From contig CM063507.1 of NCBI GenBank assembly GCA_032207245.1, positions 97,371,525-97,435,524 on the forward strand: a stretch of DNA of 64,000 nt. The letters are read 5' to 3'. This document shows positions 10,550-22,300 of the stretch, piece by piece. Position 1 is the stretch's first letter, and each line of letters starts with the position of its first letter. The position numbers and the translations under genes are program-made. Below the pieces are notes generated by a model that worked only from the letters and a program-made list of their open reading frames with translations, did not search any database and was not told where the DNA came from. The stretch comes from Pardosa pseudoannulata. Taxonomy: Eukaryota > Arthropoda > Arachnida > Araneae > Lycosidae.

Positions 10550-11662
10550 ATATAAATGAATTTGTGTCTGTCTGTCTGTATGTACTCAGACTCAAAAACC
10601 ATGCATCCAATCGCTGTGAAAATTTGGGAAATGTTTAGGTATATCCCTGGGAAGGTTTTTGTAAATTTTTAACGTTCGAAATCCATTCCTTCCCCCTTTT
10701 TCGAGCATTTCATGTCACTATTCCAAGCATTATTTTCCCCGGTTAAAAGTAAACGATTAAATTTTTAATTTATCGCATGATAACTAAGTGAAAGAAGCAA
10801 TTTTTCTAGCAATGTGACGTCATCTAAAGTAATTGTTTTAAACACAGTTTTCCTCGGTTAAAAGCAGCAGATTAAAATTTTTAATTTATTACATAATACA
10901 TAGGTGAAAATATTTTTCTATCATTATGACGTCATTCCTTTAAATATTTCATTTATTCATTTCTTATTTTATATTATTTTAACATCGTCTGTATAGTATC
11001 CATTCGATTTGACCTGAAAATTGAGATATAAAGTGATTCACTTTCATTTCTATGTGACGCAAATTATAACATTTTTATATGAGAACTAATTTTAAATTTG
11101 ATTCTTGGCTAATTTTTAAGTTGCAATGAAATGTTTATCAATAATATTCTAATAACAAAAAGTACAAATTTCAGTGACTCTCATGGGCAAATAAAAACCT
11201 ACATTTTATATAGTTATCTTTATATGCATATGGTTGTCAATGTGAATGTGTGTTTCTGTTTCATACAAAACCATGTGGTTTGTCATAAATTTCCTTAATT
11301 TTAGACAACATTTATTTATACCATCAAAATTGCACGGTTGCTGTCAAAATCTCTGCTTCCTATTGTATCACGTAATATGGTAAGATCTGTTAACTTTGCT
11401 AATCAACGTACAGTAGTAATACAGTAATGTAATTTAGGGTTAAACTTACATTTTACCATAAAAAAAGTTTAAGCAAATTTAATATAAGAAAAATTCGATT
11501 ATAAAAACTGAATGTTATAATATGCCTATGATAGAAATATATAAATATGCCAATGACTCGAACTGAACTGACGAATTTAGAGAGTTATTCACGAAAAATA
11601 AATCTTTGTTTAAAAGTAATATATTAAGTTCACCGTAGCGAAGCACGGGCAAACTTTCTAGT
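10550..11662 (+). mobile_element. Probable non-autonomous Helitron
   Basis: The left part has the AAATGAATTTGTGTCTGTCT leader with TCTG repeats and a GACTCAAAAACCATGCATCC-like block typical of arthropod Helitron 5' regions. The right end reads GTAGCGAAGCACGGGCAAAC and terminates in CTAGT at 11658-11662, the CTRRT terminus expected for Helitrons, next to T-A rich target DNA. Internal blocks with GACGTCA recur at 10812 and 10928. No Rep/helicase ORF is present. The exact 5' end (should begin TC) is obscured by TA repeats. A degenerate hairpin near the 3' end is possible but was not verified. Confidence 0.55.
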
Positions 11663-13616
11663 ATATAATATAATATATATTATAGCTCTATAAAATATTA
11701 AATTCAGAAATATGCTGTATATTTACATCAAATTACACTAATTTTACCCTATAAAATTATTATGTCTTAAAAGCAGTAGACTGTAGTGTTACCAACCAAC
11801 CATGCTTCATTTTAATTTTTTTTAATTTCATTCAGATTTTAATTTAAAAAAAAAAAAACATGAAAATGTCATATTTATATTAAAAAATTTCACATGCATT
11901 TTACCATTTTATTGTGGTGATTTTGTAAATTGGAGTAATCCTGTAACATTCTGGAAAGATATTGCTAATTATAAAGGATTTGAAAATAACATCCATGCTT
12001 CTGAGTTTGTTGACTATTCTTTGTACATATTTGGCTCAGTTTCTGTTGATTGAAGGAAGGGATACAAAATAAAAACCAGAAACTAATGAAAATGAGTACA
12101 GCATGCATAAAAATTTTCCGCTTTTAAGCGGAAATCCGCTTTTTTGACAGCCTTTAGGACTGTTTCTGAGATCGATGCAAATCCATCGAGAAATCGTGAT
12201 TGGAAAATGGGAGGGGGGGGTTGCAATCCTGGTCGAAATCAGTATCTTCTACCGCATGTTTTTGCTGAGATGTATGCTGGCAGAGATATGACTACGCATA
12301 CTGATTCATTTCCATTCCAATTGGCTCAACGTACTATAGCAATTACGTACTATATATTGCATGTACCAAACCAACAAACCATATCAGCAATTATTGAATA
12401 TTTGGCTGCTCCAAATGCTAACAACCAATCATTCTAAATTATTAGGCAGACTCCTCAAAAACTACGGTTTATCCTTTAAATTGTTAGATTAACTGCTACA
12501 AAAACACTATCCTGCTCCAAATCTGCATTTTGGCTGCTACGAAAATTCGTTCTCCTACTACAAATTTTGTTTTGCTGCTCCGAAAATTGCTCGAAAATGC
12601 TTGCAGGAGCGCAACATTCCTGTTTGTAGTACTGAATCATATTGTGAAAAAGAGTTATGTAAGAGAAAATGTAATCATCACCCGGGGAAGTTCAGCTTTT
12701 TTTGTCATTGTCTACTTTCATGTCTGGTACAGTCAAAATATTTTAAAAGAAGCTTTTCAAGTTTTGCACAGTACCTCGAAATTTGTCCAGACTTGCATAT
12801 CTGAGAAACAAATTAGATAATATTTCTGCATTCGTCAAAGAATGCCATTTTACAGATGAAGAAGAAAATAACATACATATCTCAATGCCTTATTAAATTT
12901 TTGTTATAGAAACAAAGAAAATAATAGTATAAGCATTCAAATAAGGGAAGCTTTTTCAACTGTAAATAATAAACAGAAAATCAAGAAACAAAGTCGATAT
13001 TTCTCCACTCAAAAGTAAAGATGCATAGGAAGTGTTTTAAAAAATCCAACTGTAGAAGATTCAAACATTTATATTCTAAATATTAAAGAAGGTTTACTGT
13101 AGAATACAACAGAAATTACATCAATCAATACAGATTTTGATCACACCTATTGCAGCTGTAATAAATAAGATTTATTTGTTTTTATTTGTATGTTCTTTTG
13201 CTTTTTAAAATCATTAACAATAACTGGTAAAAATATGCAGTCACATTGATTTATTCAGACAATAATGTTTATTCTCAGTTTATTTTAATGAACAGTAAAG
13301 AGCTTGATTTAAGCATGTAAAAGTTACTCATTACAATATTATTCAATGTAGTAATTTAGAATCTTATATTTTTCTGTCGAAGAATAATCAAGAATTCTTT
13401 TTTACTCTTTACTAAGTGAAATAATTATTCGATATTGCTGCATACTTTTGAGAGGAATAGTAAAATTTCAACTTATATTCTATAAAAAAAATGTAAGTTT
13501 CTAAATTATTATATTGAATAACATTTTTTCAGAATAATGTTTTTATCTTTAAAAATCAGGCTGTTTATTGCCCATTATAGACAGCTTGAGGTATAAAGTT
13601 TATAATGGCAAACATT
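11663..13616. other. AT-rich intergenic DNA with degenerate repeats
   Basis: Short ORFs at 12144-12437 and 12530-12820 have no recognisable domains. Bases 12490-12610 contain a degenerate repeated GCTGCTNC(A/G)AAAA pattern ending in CAGGAGCGCAAC, which looks like an old interspersed repeat. Nothing else is supportable. Confidence 0.4.
12115..12134. repeat. 9-bp-stem hairpin TTTCCGCTT..AAGCGGAAA
   Basis: A perfect 9-bp inverted repeat with a 2-base loop, followed immediately by a third partial copy (TCCGCTTTTTT). It could be a terminator-like or transposon sub-terminal structure; no partner end was found. Confidence 0.6.
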
Positions 13617-13800
13617 AATTTTAAAAACTTAAAAAAAAAATATTAAAAAAGATAATAAAAAATTGACAGTAAAAATAAAAATTAAGTTTAAAAATTGTCA
13701 AAAATGTAAATAAAATATTAGAAATGACTTTCAACACTTCTCAAGCTCGTAGCAGAAACTAATTTTATAAAACTTAAAACCACAAAAAATAACAAAAAAG
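13617..13800. repeat. Copies of a basic/A-rich segment preceding Jockey ORF1
   Basis: AATTTTAAAAACTTAAAA at about 13617 and the block TCAAGCTCGTAGCAGAAACTAATTTT at about 13740 both resemble 15056-15115, which follows the ORF1 zinc knuckles. The LINE ORF1 body is therefore bracketed by diverged direct repeats of its own downstream segment. This suggests a tandem or nested insertion of the same LINE family. Confidence 0.5.
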
Positions 13801-13906
13801 AAATGAAAAAATTTATCGTCGTTTTCGCTGGTCAGTTCCCGTGAGGTACAGACGTATACGACTGAGCTCCTGCCAGGTGACTAGCCGCCTTCTGAATCCT
13901 GGTGCA

Positions 13907-15053
13907 ATGGCGCACCCCGGTAATTCTGATAGTGATATTGATGAGTTGGTCAACCAGTTACGTTTTAATGAGGAGGAAAAGAATTATGTCATAAAGCTCT
14001 AGATTTAAAGTACAACGAACTTTATGAATTCTTCATCTCTGAAGCCATGTTAGACTATGTGAAGTACTGCTTTGGAGATAAGCCAATGTTCTTTTTCCAC
14101 AGCATTATAGCTGTGAGTAAGAAGTTGGAAAAAGAGGCCCTGTCGGATGCTGTGGACTTATTCTGTGATACAGTAAATAACCACCAAGGTAAGCAGGTAG
14201 ATGGTTGTTCTAGCAAACCACGTGGTGAGAACGTAATTACCCCCATGCATGCTCGTAAAAAGAAACTGGGTACCTCTACTCATGAGGAAAGTAAATCTAA
14301 AAATATGGATATGGAAGTTGATAATAATATTAATATTTCTGAAATAGTTAACCACGAGGGAAAAATCCTGGAGGAGGATTCCCCTATTCATAATTCTGAT
14401 ACTAAAGAACCTAAAATTAAGATTAAACCAATAACTATTAAGAAACCTGACAGTTACCTAACTTTACTATAAAACCGCTCGAATTATGAGGAAAACTTGA
14501 AATTTGAAGTCCAGTTACGTAATAATTTTCTAAGAATTTTTCCTAAAGATGAAACCTCAAGAAATAAGGTAATTGACTATATAAAAACTAACGATATTGA
14601 AGCATTTACCTATGCAGATAATTATGTTGAATCGTTTAAAGCTGTGATCAAAGGATTACCAATAGATTACCCAACTGATGAAATATTTGAAGAAATAATC
14701 AATCTTAAATTTGAAGTTTTAAAAATAGCTCGATTTAATAGCAGGAAAAATAAAAAAACTACTTCCTATCTATCAAGTACAACTAACTCTTTATGTCAAT
14801 AGCATTAAAATTTTGGAAGTAAAAAATGTTAAATATTTCAGAGTTACTGTAGAAAAATATAGATCCCCAATCCCTCAATGTCGTTGTCAAAAATTTTTCC
14901 ATAATAGTTCTAATTACTGGATGGCTCCTCGATGTGTAAAATGTGCTCAAAATCACTTAACAAATGAATGCCCTTACATGAGAGAAAATACCGAAAGAGC
15001 TGATTTTATTAAATGTTGTAATTGCATCGGAGATCATCCTGCAAGTTACTAGC
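13907..15053 (+). pseudogene. Jockey-clade LINE ORF1 (Gag-like nucleic-acid-binding protein), broken
   Basis: An ATG at 13907 opens MAHPGNSDSDIDELVNQ and is lost in a frameshift near 13985. The frame 14047-14472 covers an N-terminal domain and a Lys/Glu-rich hinge. The frame 14480-14802 holds ...EAFTYADNYVESFKAVIKGLP, the PRE_C2HC-associated domain of arthropod Jockey/X-element ORF1 proteins. The frame 14813-15053 ends in knuckles: PRCVKCAQNHLTNECP is an intact C-x2-C-x3-H-x4-C, the one before has lost spacing and a Cys, and the last (CCNCIGDHPASY) is ended by a stop. At least three frameshifts are present, so it is non-functional. No ORF2 follows; a Jockey ORF2 relic lies separately at 34344-36350. 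Confidence 0.75.
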
Positions 15054-15239
15054 ACTTTTCAAGCTCATTTTTTAGCAAAAACTAATTTTAAAAACTTAAA
15101 ACGACAAAAACAAACAAAAATAAAAAATTTATAATTCATGTAACAAAAATTAAAAAGGAGAAAAGAGAAAATCGACTGAAAATATTGTCAAAAATAATAA
15201 AAAAGTAAATAAAACTGCCCAATTAATTGAGTAGTTTTA
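15054..15239 (+). repeat. Post-knuckle basic segment of Jockey ORF1
   Basis: The +1 frame after the ORF1 stop gives a Lys/Asn/Thr-rich stretch (AKTNFKNLKRQKQTKIKN). It is the second arm of the direct repeat also seen at 13617-13800, and ends against the Harbinger terminus. Confidence 0.45.
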
Positions 15240-15404
15240 GGGCCGGTCCTACCAATCTCATTTAGCGGTTAATCTCGGTTTAAACAGAGAATTGCGTTCC
15301 ACCAACCTAAACTGAGTTTAGATTTCCGTTTAACAGGGTATTATCTTAACTGACCAAATTAAGGCCGTTAGCGATTCTAAACAGAGTTTAAACTGTATTT
15401 CAAC
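15240..15404 (+). mobile_element. PIF/Harbinger element, 5' terminus and leader
   Basis: TTA at 15237-15239 is followed by GGGCCGGTCCTACCAATCTC, a GGSC-type Harbinger terminal repeat with the TTA target typical of the superfamily. The leader contains several GTTTAAAC/AGTTTAGA palindromic blocks. It leads directly into the transposase first exon. The 3' terminal repeat was not found in the window. Confidence 0.6.
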
Positions 15405-15600
15405 ATGGCGGATTTGATGCATCAAGTGTTATTTTCTGACTGACTCTGATGATTTTAGAAATACGTGCAGAACTTTCGTGAGAAAGAATTTCTTGGAATT
15501 ATATGATGAAAGCGAACTTAAAAAAAAGGTTCAGGGTGAATAAAATGTCAGCAGTCAATATTGTACAGGAGATTGAGGATATTGAATATCCATCTGACAG
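15405..15600 (+). pseudogene. Harbinger (HARBI1-type) transposase first exon
   Basis: Starting from ATG at 15405, then after a one-base shift, the region encodes DSDDFRNTCRTFVRKNFLEL..DESELKK followed, in a second shift, by RFRVNKMSAVNIVQEIED and IEYPSDR. This is the N-terminal region of Harbinger nucleases (FRLTKETV..ILE-IEE-LEYPTDR-N-PLSP). A GT splice donor (GACAG/GTATTC) lies exactly where homology stops at 15600/15601. The second frameshift is an A8 run at about 15519 where seven As would keep the frame, so it could also be a sequencing error. No downstream exon with the DDE nuclease was recognised in the following 3.7 kb. Confidence 0.65.
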
Positions 15601-18600
15601 GTATTCAGCGTATTGTTTTTGTTTCTTAAATTGTGTAAATAATCATTTAGTCAACAGTAAGCATACTGATCGCTTTAATTTTATCCTCATGAATTTGTGT
15701 TCCTTCTTTTAACCTAAATTTATACATGTACACAATTTGGGAGATATATAAAAATTTTTCTAATAATTGTGTATGCTGTTGCACTTGTATTTAATAATTA
15801 TATAAAATATTACTTAATTTAAATGATGCATCAAAGAGTAATTTACCCTATATTTTTTCCTTCATGTGTTTTATAAACATTTGAAAATATTTTACAGTAT
15901 ATAATATTCAATTAAGAATTCAGTACTTATCTATCAAGGTGAGTAAAATCTTGCTTTACATTTTACAAAATATTGAATATTTATCAAACAGATAATCTGC
16001 TTATTTTCGTTATCTAAATTGTGTAAGTACTCATTAACTTGACAGTCAATTTATCTATCGCTAAATATTATTTGTCTTTAGCTCTTTGTGTTGCATTTTT
16101 GTAATAATTTTACCAAAATAGTTGAGTGTCACATTGCTAGTTCGTATTGTGAAATGCATAAATTGCATTGTATGTGCAGTTAAAAAGTAGGTGGTGTTTT
16201 CATTGTATTAATTTTATTTCACAACACAAATTCATGTGTATGTAATATATGTATCTGTATAACATCAAATATGCACACACTTTTTTTGTGGGATAGATAA
16301 ATCAAATTATAATTCATAGTGGGTTTTTGCCTAACAATTTCTTTATATCAATATAGCTGAATAATTTGTGAGATGTAGATAATTTTCTAATAATAAGACT
16401 GATAATATGAATATCTGATTCATATTTTGGTTATGTTGTTCCAGTGTTAAATCATTATAATCAAATATTATTACTCAGTATAAATAATCTATCAAAGTGT
16501 TTTGGAATTAGTTTCTTCAACTCTATACGTTGTCATTTTCAGCTTCTATCTTTCACCCAAATTTATTCCATGTTTGATATTTTTTAAATAATGCTTGTCA
16601 TATGCTACTGTTTATTATAGTCATCTTTAAATATACACTATTAATGTTTATGTATATAATATATGGAAATCGCTTAGCTTTTTTAAAATTTAATTTATTT
16701 TGAGGTCTTGAACATTTTCATTCTGTATATATGTATGTGTACTTTTACTTGTCACTCTGAATACATTTTCATTGAATTTGTAGAAATTATCTTATTGATT
16801 CTCTATTGTTTTTATAATGACTCAAACATTCATTACTAAGAAAACTTATTTTATTCCTTTAATGTTTATGTATTATATTTTGCCTTGAATTTATGTTATC
16901 ACTAACTGAATTTAATTATGATATGTAGACTTTTACTTAGTAACTAATATGTAATTTCTTGATAAAGTTGTAGCTTTTGTTTTACATTAAATTTGTGCAG
17001 TTTATTTAGCTTTCAGAAAATTCAAAATTTATTTTCATGTCTGTGATGTTACTAAATAGATATTTATTAGAATAATATTCACTACAATGATTCTTTACTT
17101 CATATGTAATTTCAAATTCATTTTTTCTTATATCATAACTGTTTCTTTTTTTTTTTTTTTTTTTTTTTTTAATGTTACTTATGTGTGAAAGAAAAGTTGA
17201 ATCCAAGTTTAGGAGAACATACCAAATCCTTATACCATATTTCATAAAGTCCTTGCAATAATGCTAGCCTGTGATATTTTTCTGGTTTTTAAATTGTTAA
17301 AATATTATTTGGTTTTAAAATTATTTAATCATGTTATCTGCAATTTTTTAAACTGATTAATGAATGTAACTAAGTAATTTTTATTTACCTTTACCAGATT
17401 TTCTAAATTTTATTTCCTAATTCATTAGAAAATTATGTTTACAAACTGGATGTATGTAGATAATTTCCAAAAATCAAAAATAAAATGCTGATGGGTCCCT
17501 AAACTTGGATTTTAACAAAAAAGGTTAGTAAAAATCACTGAATGGGTGTTTGAATAGGTTAGGTTTATTTTTATAATCTAATCTATTTGGATTCCTTTTC
17601 AGTTGTAATTTTTATATGGTTGAGTTTCATGGGAAAAACCTTTCATCTATATTTATTGTACATACATCTGATAATATGCAGTTTTATAAACATTAATATA
17701 TAACTTAAAATATATTAATTTCATATTTAAATGCTTTTATTTCATTGGTATATAACTATGCCATTTTCAATAAATAGTACAGTGCTAAAATGCATTAATA
17801 AAGATAATTATAGTGAAAATTAAATGCAAGATGATATTCGCTAAAGTAGTTTATTTTTAAACAAATCAAAATCTTTTGGCACTTGTTGAAAATGTTAAAA
17901 GAATTTTGTTGCCATTTTGTTTGAATTTTATCAAAGCAAAGTCACTGTAAATTTAATTTAAATATTTTTAACAGACAAGTATCGCAGGAATTTTACTATC
18001 AGTTTTACTGTCAGTAACTACCAATTTGTAGAGATTAAGTATTTTGCCTGATGTTATTCCAAAAAAATATGTAAGTGAACCACCTTATATATATTTATAT
18101 ATGTTTTATTTAATCAGAGGAAATATATTTTATATAAAGGTTTACTGATGAGTACATGCTTTAGTTTCTATTCATTGCAATAAAAAGATAAGTTGGTTAG
18201 TTAACAATTTAAAATATTTTTAACATACAACGATAATTTAATCAATATTTTCCAGTTATAATTTAATTACTAAACAGATTTCAATGAGAAAACAAAATTT
18301 TAACCATTTGCTAATTTAATTTTGACTGGATATCATTAATTTCAGTCTGAATCTTCTAGTTGAGATAAATTTTCCTGATAAGTAAAGTAATAAAACTTCA
18401 ACTACTGTTTATTTATTCAACAACTTTAACCCTTGATTGTTGACTATGATCTTGAATGGTTAGCATTGACACCAGGTAGCTTGTATTCAGAAAGTGTACA
18501 ATCACAATGAAGAAAAATGGAATGTTCATTAATATTTCTAATAATCAAGCAACATGTTTTAATAACCTAACATTTCATAGAAATTGAAAACAAAATTATA

Positions 18601-19305
18601 AAAATTCATGAATAAAATTAATTTTTTGTTAACAGTTTTGTAAAATAGGAATTTTGCAACAAATTCTTAGTTATAGTGAATATTTCAGAGTGAAATATTT
18701 AATGTTTTTATGTTAAATGTGGTAGTACCTTTGTAAAATAATTCAATATGAAAATAATCATATTCAAATATTTCACTTTGGTACATAAGGATGTTTTAAT
18801 GTTACATAGGAGTAACAAAACCTCGTACTTTCTCAATCTTTTACATGATATAATTTAGCATAGTCAAGTAACTTATGTATCAGAGCATATTGCTGGAACC
18901 TCTCTCAAACTCAAACTTTCTGAATACTAGAAAACTTATGTAATTTGTTATCAATCCCTTTACAGTAAAGTATTCCTTCACATTATTTTAGCAAGGAAAA
19001 AACCTACAAAAAATTACTTCCAAAATAGAAATTAAATATTAAATCTGAAAGGCTATATATAGAACAAGTGCAGAAATATATTTCGTAGACTCAAAGTATA
19101 AAAAATTATATTTACCCTAGTATTAAAAATTATTCAAGAGACAAATTATTATCGCCACACACTGTATACTACAGACTGAGTAACAAAATTTAATTTACAG
19201 TTTAGAATAAGAAATTCATTAAAGTATGTTTGATGAAATGCAACGAAAAATATTAGTTCCGTCATGGTATCCTCCCTTTAAAAAATTGATATTCAATAAT
19301 GTAAT
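15601..19305. other. AT-rich DNA, no gene recognised
   Basis: No ORF longer than about 80 codons has family features. A T25 run lies at 17146-17170. The first part may be intron or interior of the Harbinger element. No RNA gene was seen. Confidence 0.55.
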
Positions 19306-22300
19306 CAGTTTTCGATATATTATTCGTACCCCTTAAGAAAGCAGGAACCAGAAAAGATTTTTAAAAATCTTCCGAAGGACAGACATTAATCGTGCAACGG
19401 ACGAAGGTATCAGCGAATTTCTAAAGACACAGGAAAAAAATTGATATATATAAAATTGCAAATATCTAGAAAACGGTGCATCCTACGTGAAAAATAACGA
19501 AAAAAATGCTGCCTTAGGAACTCTATGCAGTTTTCGATATATTTTCCGTACCCCTTACCAAAAAAGGAATTGGAAAAGATTTTAAGAATTACCCTAAGTT
19601 TATAGATTCCACGTGCACCGAGCGCAGGTATTAACCAGCGAATTTATCAGAACACGGGAAAGTTATTGAATATATAAAATTGCAAATAACTCGAAAACGG
19701 TGCGTCCTAGGTGAAAAATAACGCAAAACATGCTGTCTTAGGAACTCTATATAGTTTTCGATATATTTTTTGTACCCTCTATCAAAACAGGAATTACAAA
19801 AGATTTTAAAAATCCTCTGAAGGATCGACATTCCTCGTTCACGGAGAGAATGTATTAACCAGCGACATTATTAGAACACAGGAAAATTATTGAATATATA
19901 AAATTGCAAATATCTCGAAAACGGTGCGTCCTAGATGAAAAATAACGAAAAAAATGCTCTCTTAGGAACTCTATGTAGTTTTCGATATATTATTTGTACC
20001 CTCTATCAAACCAGGAATTGTAAAAGATTTTAAAAATCCTCCGAAGGATCGACATTCCTCGTTCACGGAGAGAATGTATTAACCAGCGACATTATTAGAA
20101 CACGGGAAAATTATTGAATATATAAAATTGCAAATATCTCGAAAACGGTGCGTCCTAGGTGAAAAATAACGAAAAAAAATGCTCTCTTAGGAACTCTATG
20201 TAGTTTTCGATATATTTTTTGTGCCCTCTATCAAACCAGGAATTGTAAAAGATTTTAAAAAATCCTCCAAAGGATCGACATTCCTCTTTCACGGAGAGAA
20301 TGTATTAACAAGCGAATTTATCAGAACACGGGAAATTTATTGAATATATAAAATTGCAAATATCTCGAAAACGGTGCGTCCTAGGTAAAAAATAACGAAA
20401 AAAATGCTGTCTTAGGAACTCTATGTAGTTTTCGATATATTTTCCGTACCCCTTATCAAAACAGGAATTGGAAAAGATTTAAAAATTACCCGAAGCTTAG
20501 ACACTCCACATGCACCGAGCGCGGGTATTAACCAGCGAATATATCAGAACACGGGAGAGTTATTAAACATATAATATTGCAAATATCTCGAAAACGGTGC
20601 GTCCTAGGTGAAAAATAACGAAAAAAATGCTCTCTTAGGAACTTTTTGTAGTTTTCGATATATTTTTTGTACCTTCTATCCAAACCAGGAATTGTAAAAG
20701 ATTTTAAAAATCCTCCAAAGGATCGACATTCCTCGTTCACGGAGAGAATGTATTAACAAGCGAATTTATCGGAACACGGGAAATTTATTGAATATATAAA
20801 ATTGCAAATATCTCGAAAACGGTGCGTCCTAGGTAAAAAATAACGAAAAAAATGCTGTCTTAGGAACTCTATGTAGTTTTCGATATATTTTTAGTACCCT
20901 CTATCAAAACAGGAATTACAAAAGATTTTAAAAATCCACCGAAGGATCGACATTCCTCGTTCAAGGAAAGAATGTATTAACAAGCGAATTTATCAGAACA
21001 CGGGAAATTTATTGAATATATAAAATTGCAAATATCTCGAAAACGGTGCGTCCTAGGTGAAAAATAACGAAAAAAATGCTGCCTTAGGAACTCTATGTAG
21101 TTTTCGATATATTTTCCGTACCCCTTATCAAAACAGGAATTGGAAAAGATTTTAAAAATTACCCGAAGAATAGACATTCCACATGCACCGAGCGCAGGTA
21201 TTAACCAGCGAATTTATCAGAACACGGGAAAGTTATTAAACATATAAAATTGCAAATATCTCGAAAACGCTGCGTCCTAGGTGAAAAATAACGAAAAATA
21301 TGCTGTCTTAGGAACTCTATGTAGTTTTCGATACATTTTTAGTACCGTCTATCAAAACAGGAATTGCAAAAGATTTTAAAAATCCTCCGAAGGATCGACA
21401 TTCCTCGTTCACGGAGAGAATGTATGAACCAGCAACTTTATCAGAACACGGGAAAATTATTGAATATATAAAATTGCAAATAACTCAAAAACGGTGCGTC
21501 CTAGGTGAAAAATAACAAAAAAAATGCTCTCTTAGGAACTCTATGTAGTTTTCGATATATTTTTTGTACCCTCTATCAAACCAGGAATTGTAAAACATTT
21601 TAAAAATCCTCCAAAGGATCGACATTCCTCGTTCACGGAGAGAATGTATTAACAAGCGAATTTATCGGAACACGGGAAATTTATTGAATATATAAAATTG
21701 CAAATATCTCGAAAACGGTGCGTCCTAGGTAAAAAATAACGAAAAAAATGCTGTCTTAGGAACTCTATGTAGTTTTCGATATATTTTTAGTACCCTCTAT
21801 CAAAACAGGAATTACAAAAGATTTTAAAAATCCACCGAAGGATCGACATTCCTCGTTCAAGGAAAGAATGTATTAACAAGCGAATTTATCAGAACACGGG
21901 AAATTTATTGAATATATAAAATTGCAAATATCTCGAAAACGGTGCGTCCTAGGTGAAAAATAACGAAAAAAATGCTGTCTTAGGAACTCTATGTAGTTTT
22001 CGATATATTTTTTGTACCCTCTATCAAAACAGGAATTACAAAAGATTTTAAAAATACTCCAAAGGATCGACATTCCTCGTTCACGGAGAGAATGTATTAA
22101 CAAGCGAATTTATCAGAACACGGGAAATTTATTGAATATATAAAATTGCAAATATCTCGAAAACGGTGCGTCCTAGGTGAAAAATAACGAAAAAAATGCT
22201 GCCTTAGGAACTCTATGTAGTTTTCGATATATTTTCCGTACCCCTTATCAAAACAGGAATTGGAAAAGATTTAAAAATTACCCGAAGAATAGACATTCCA

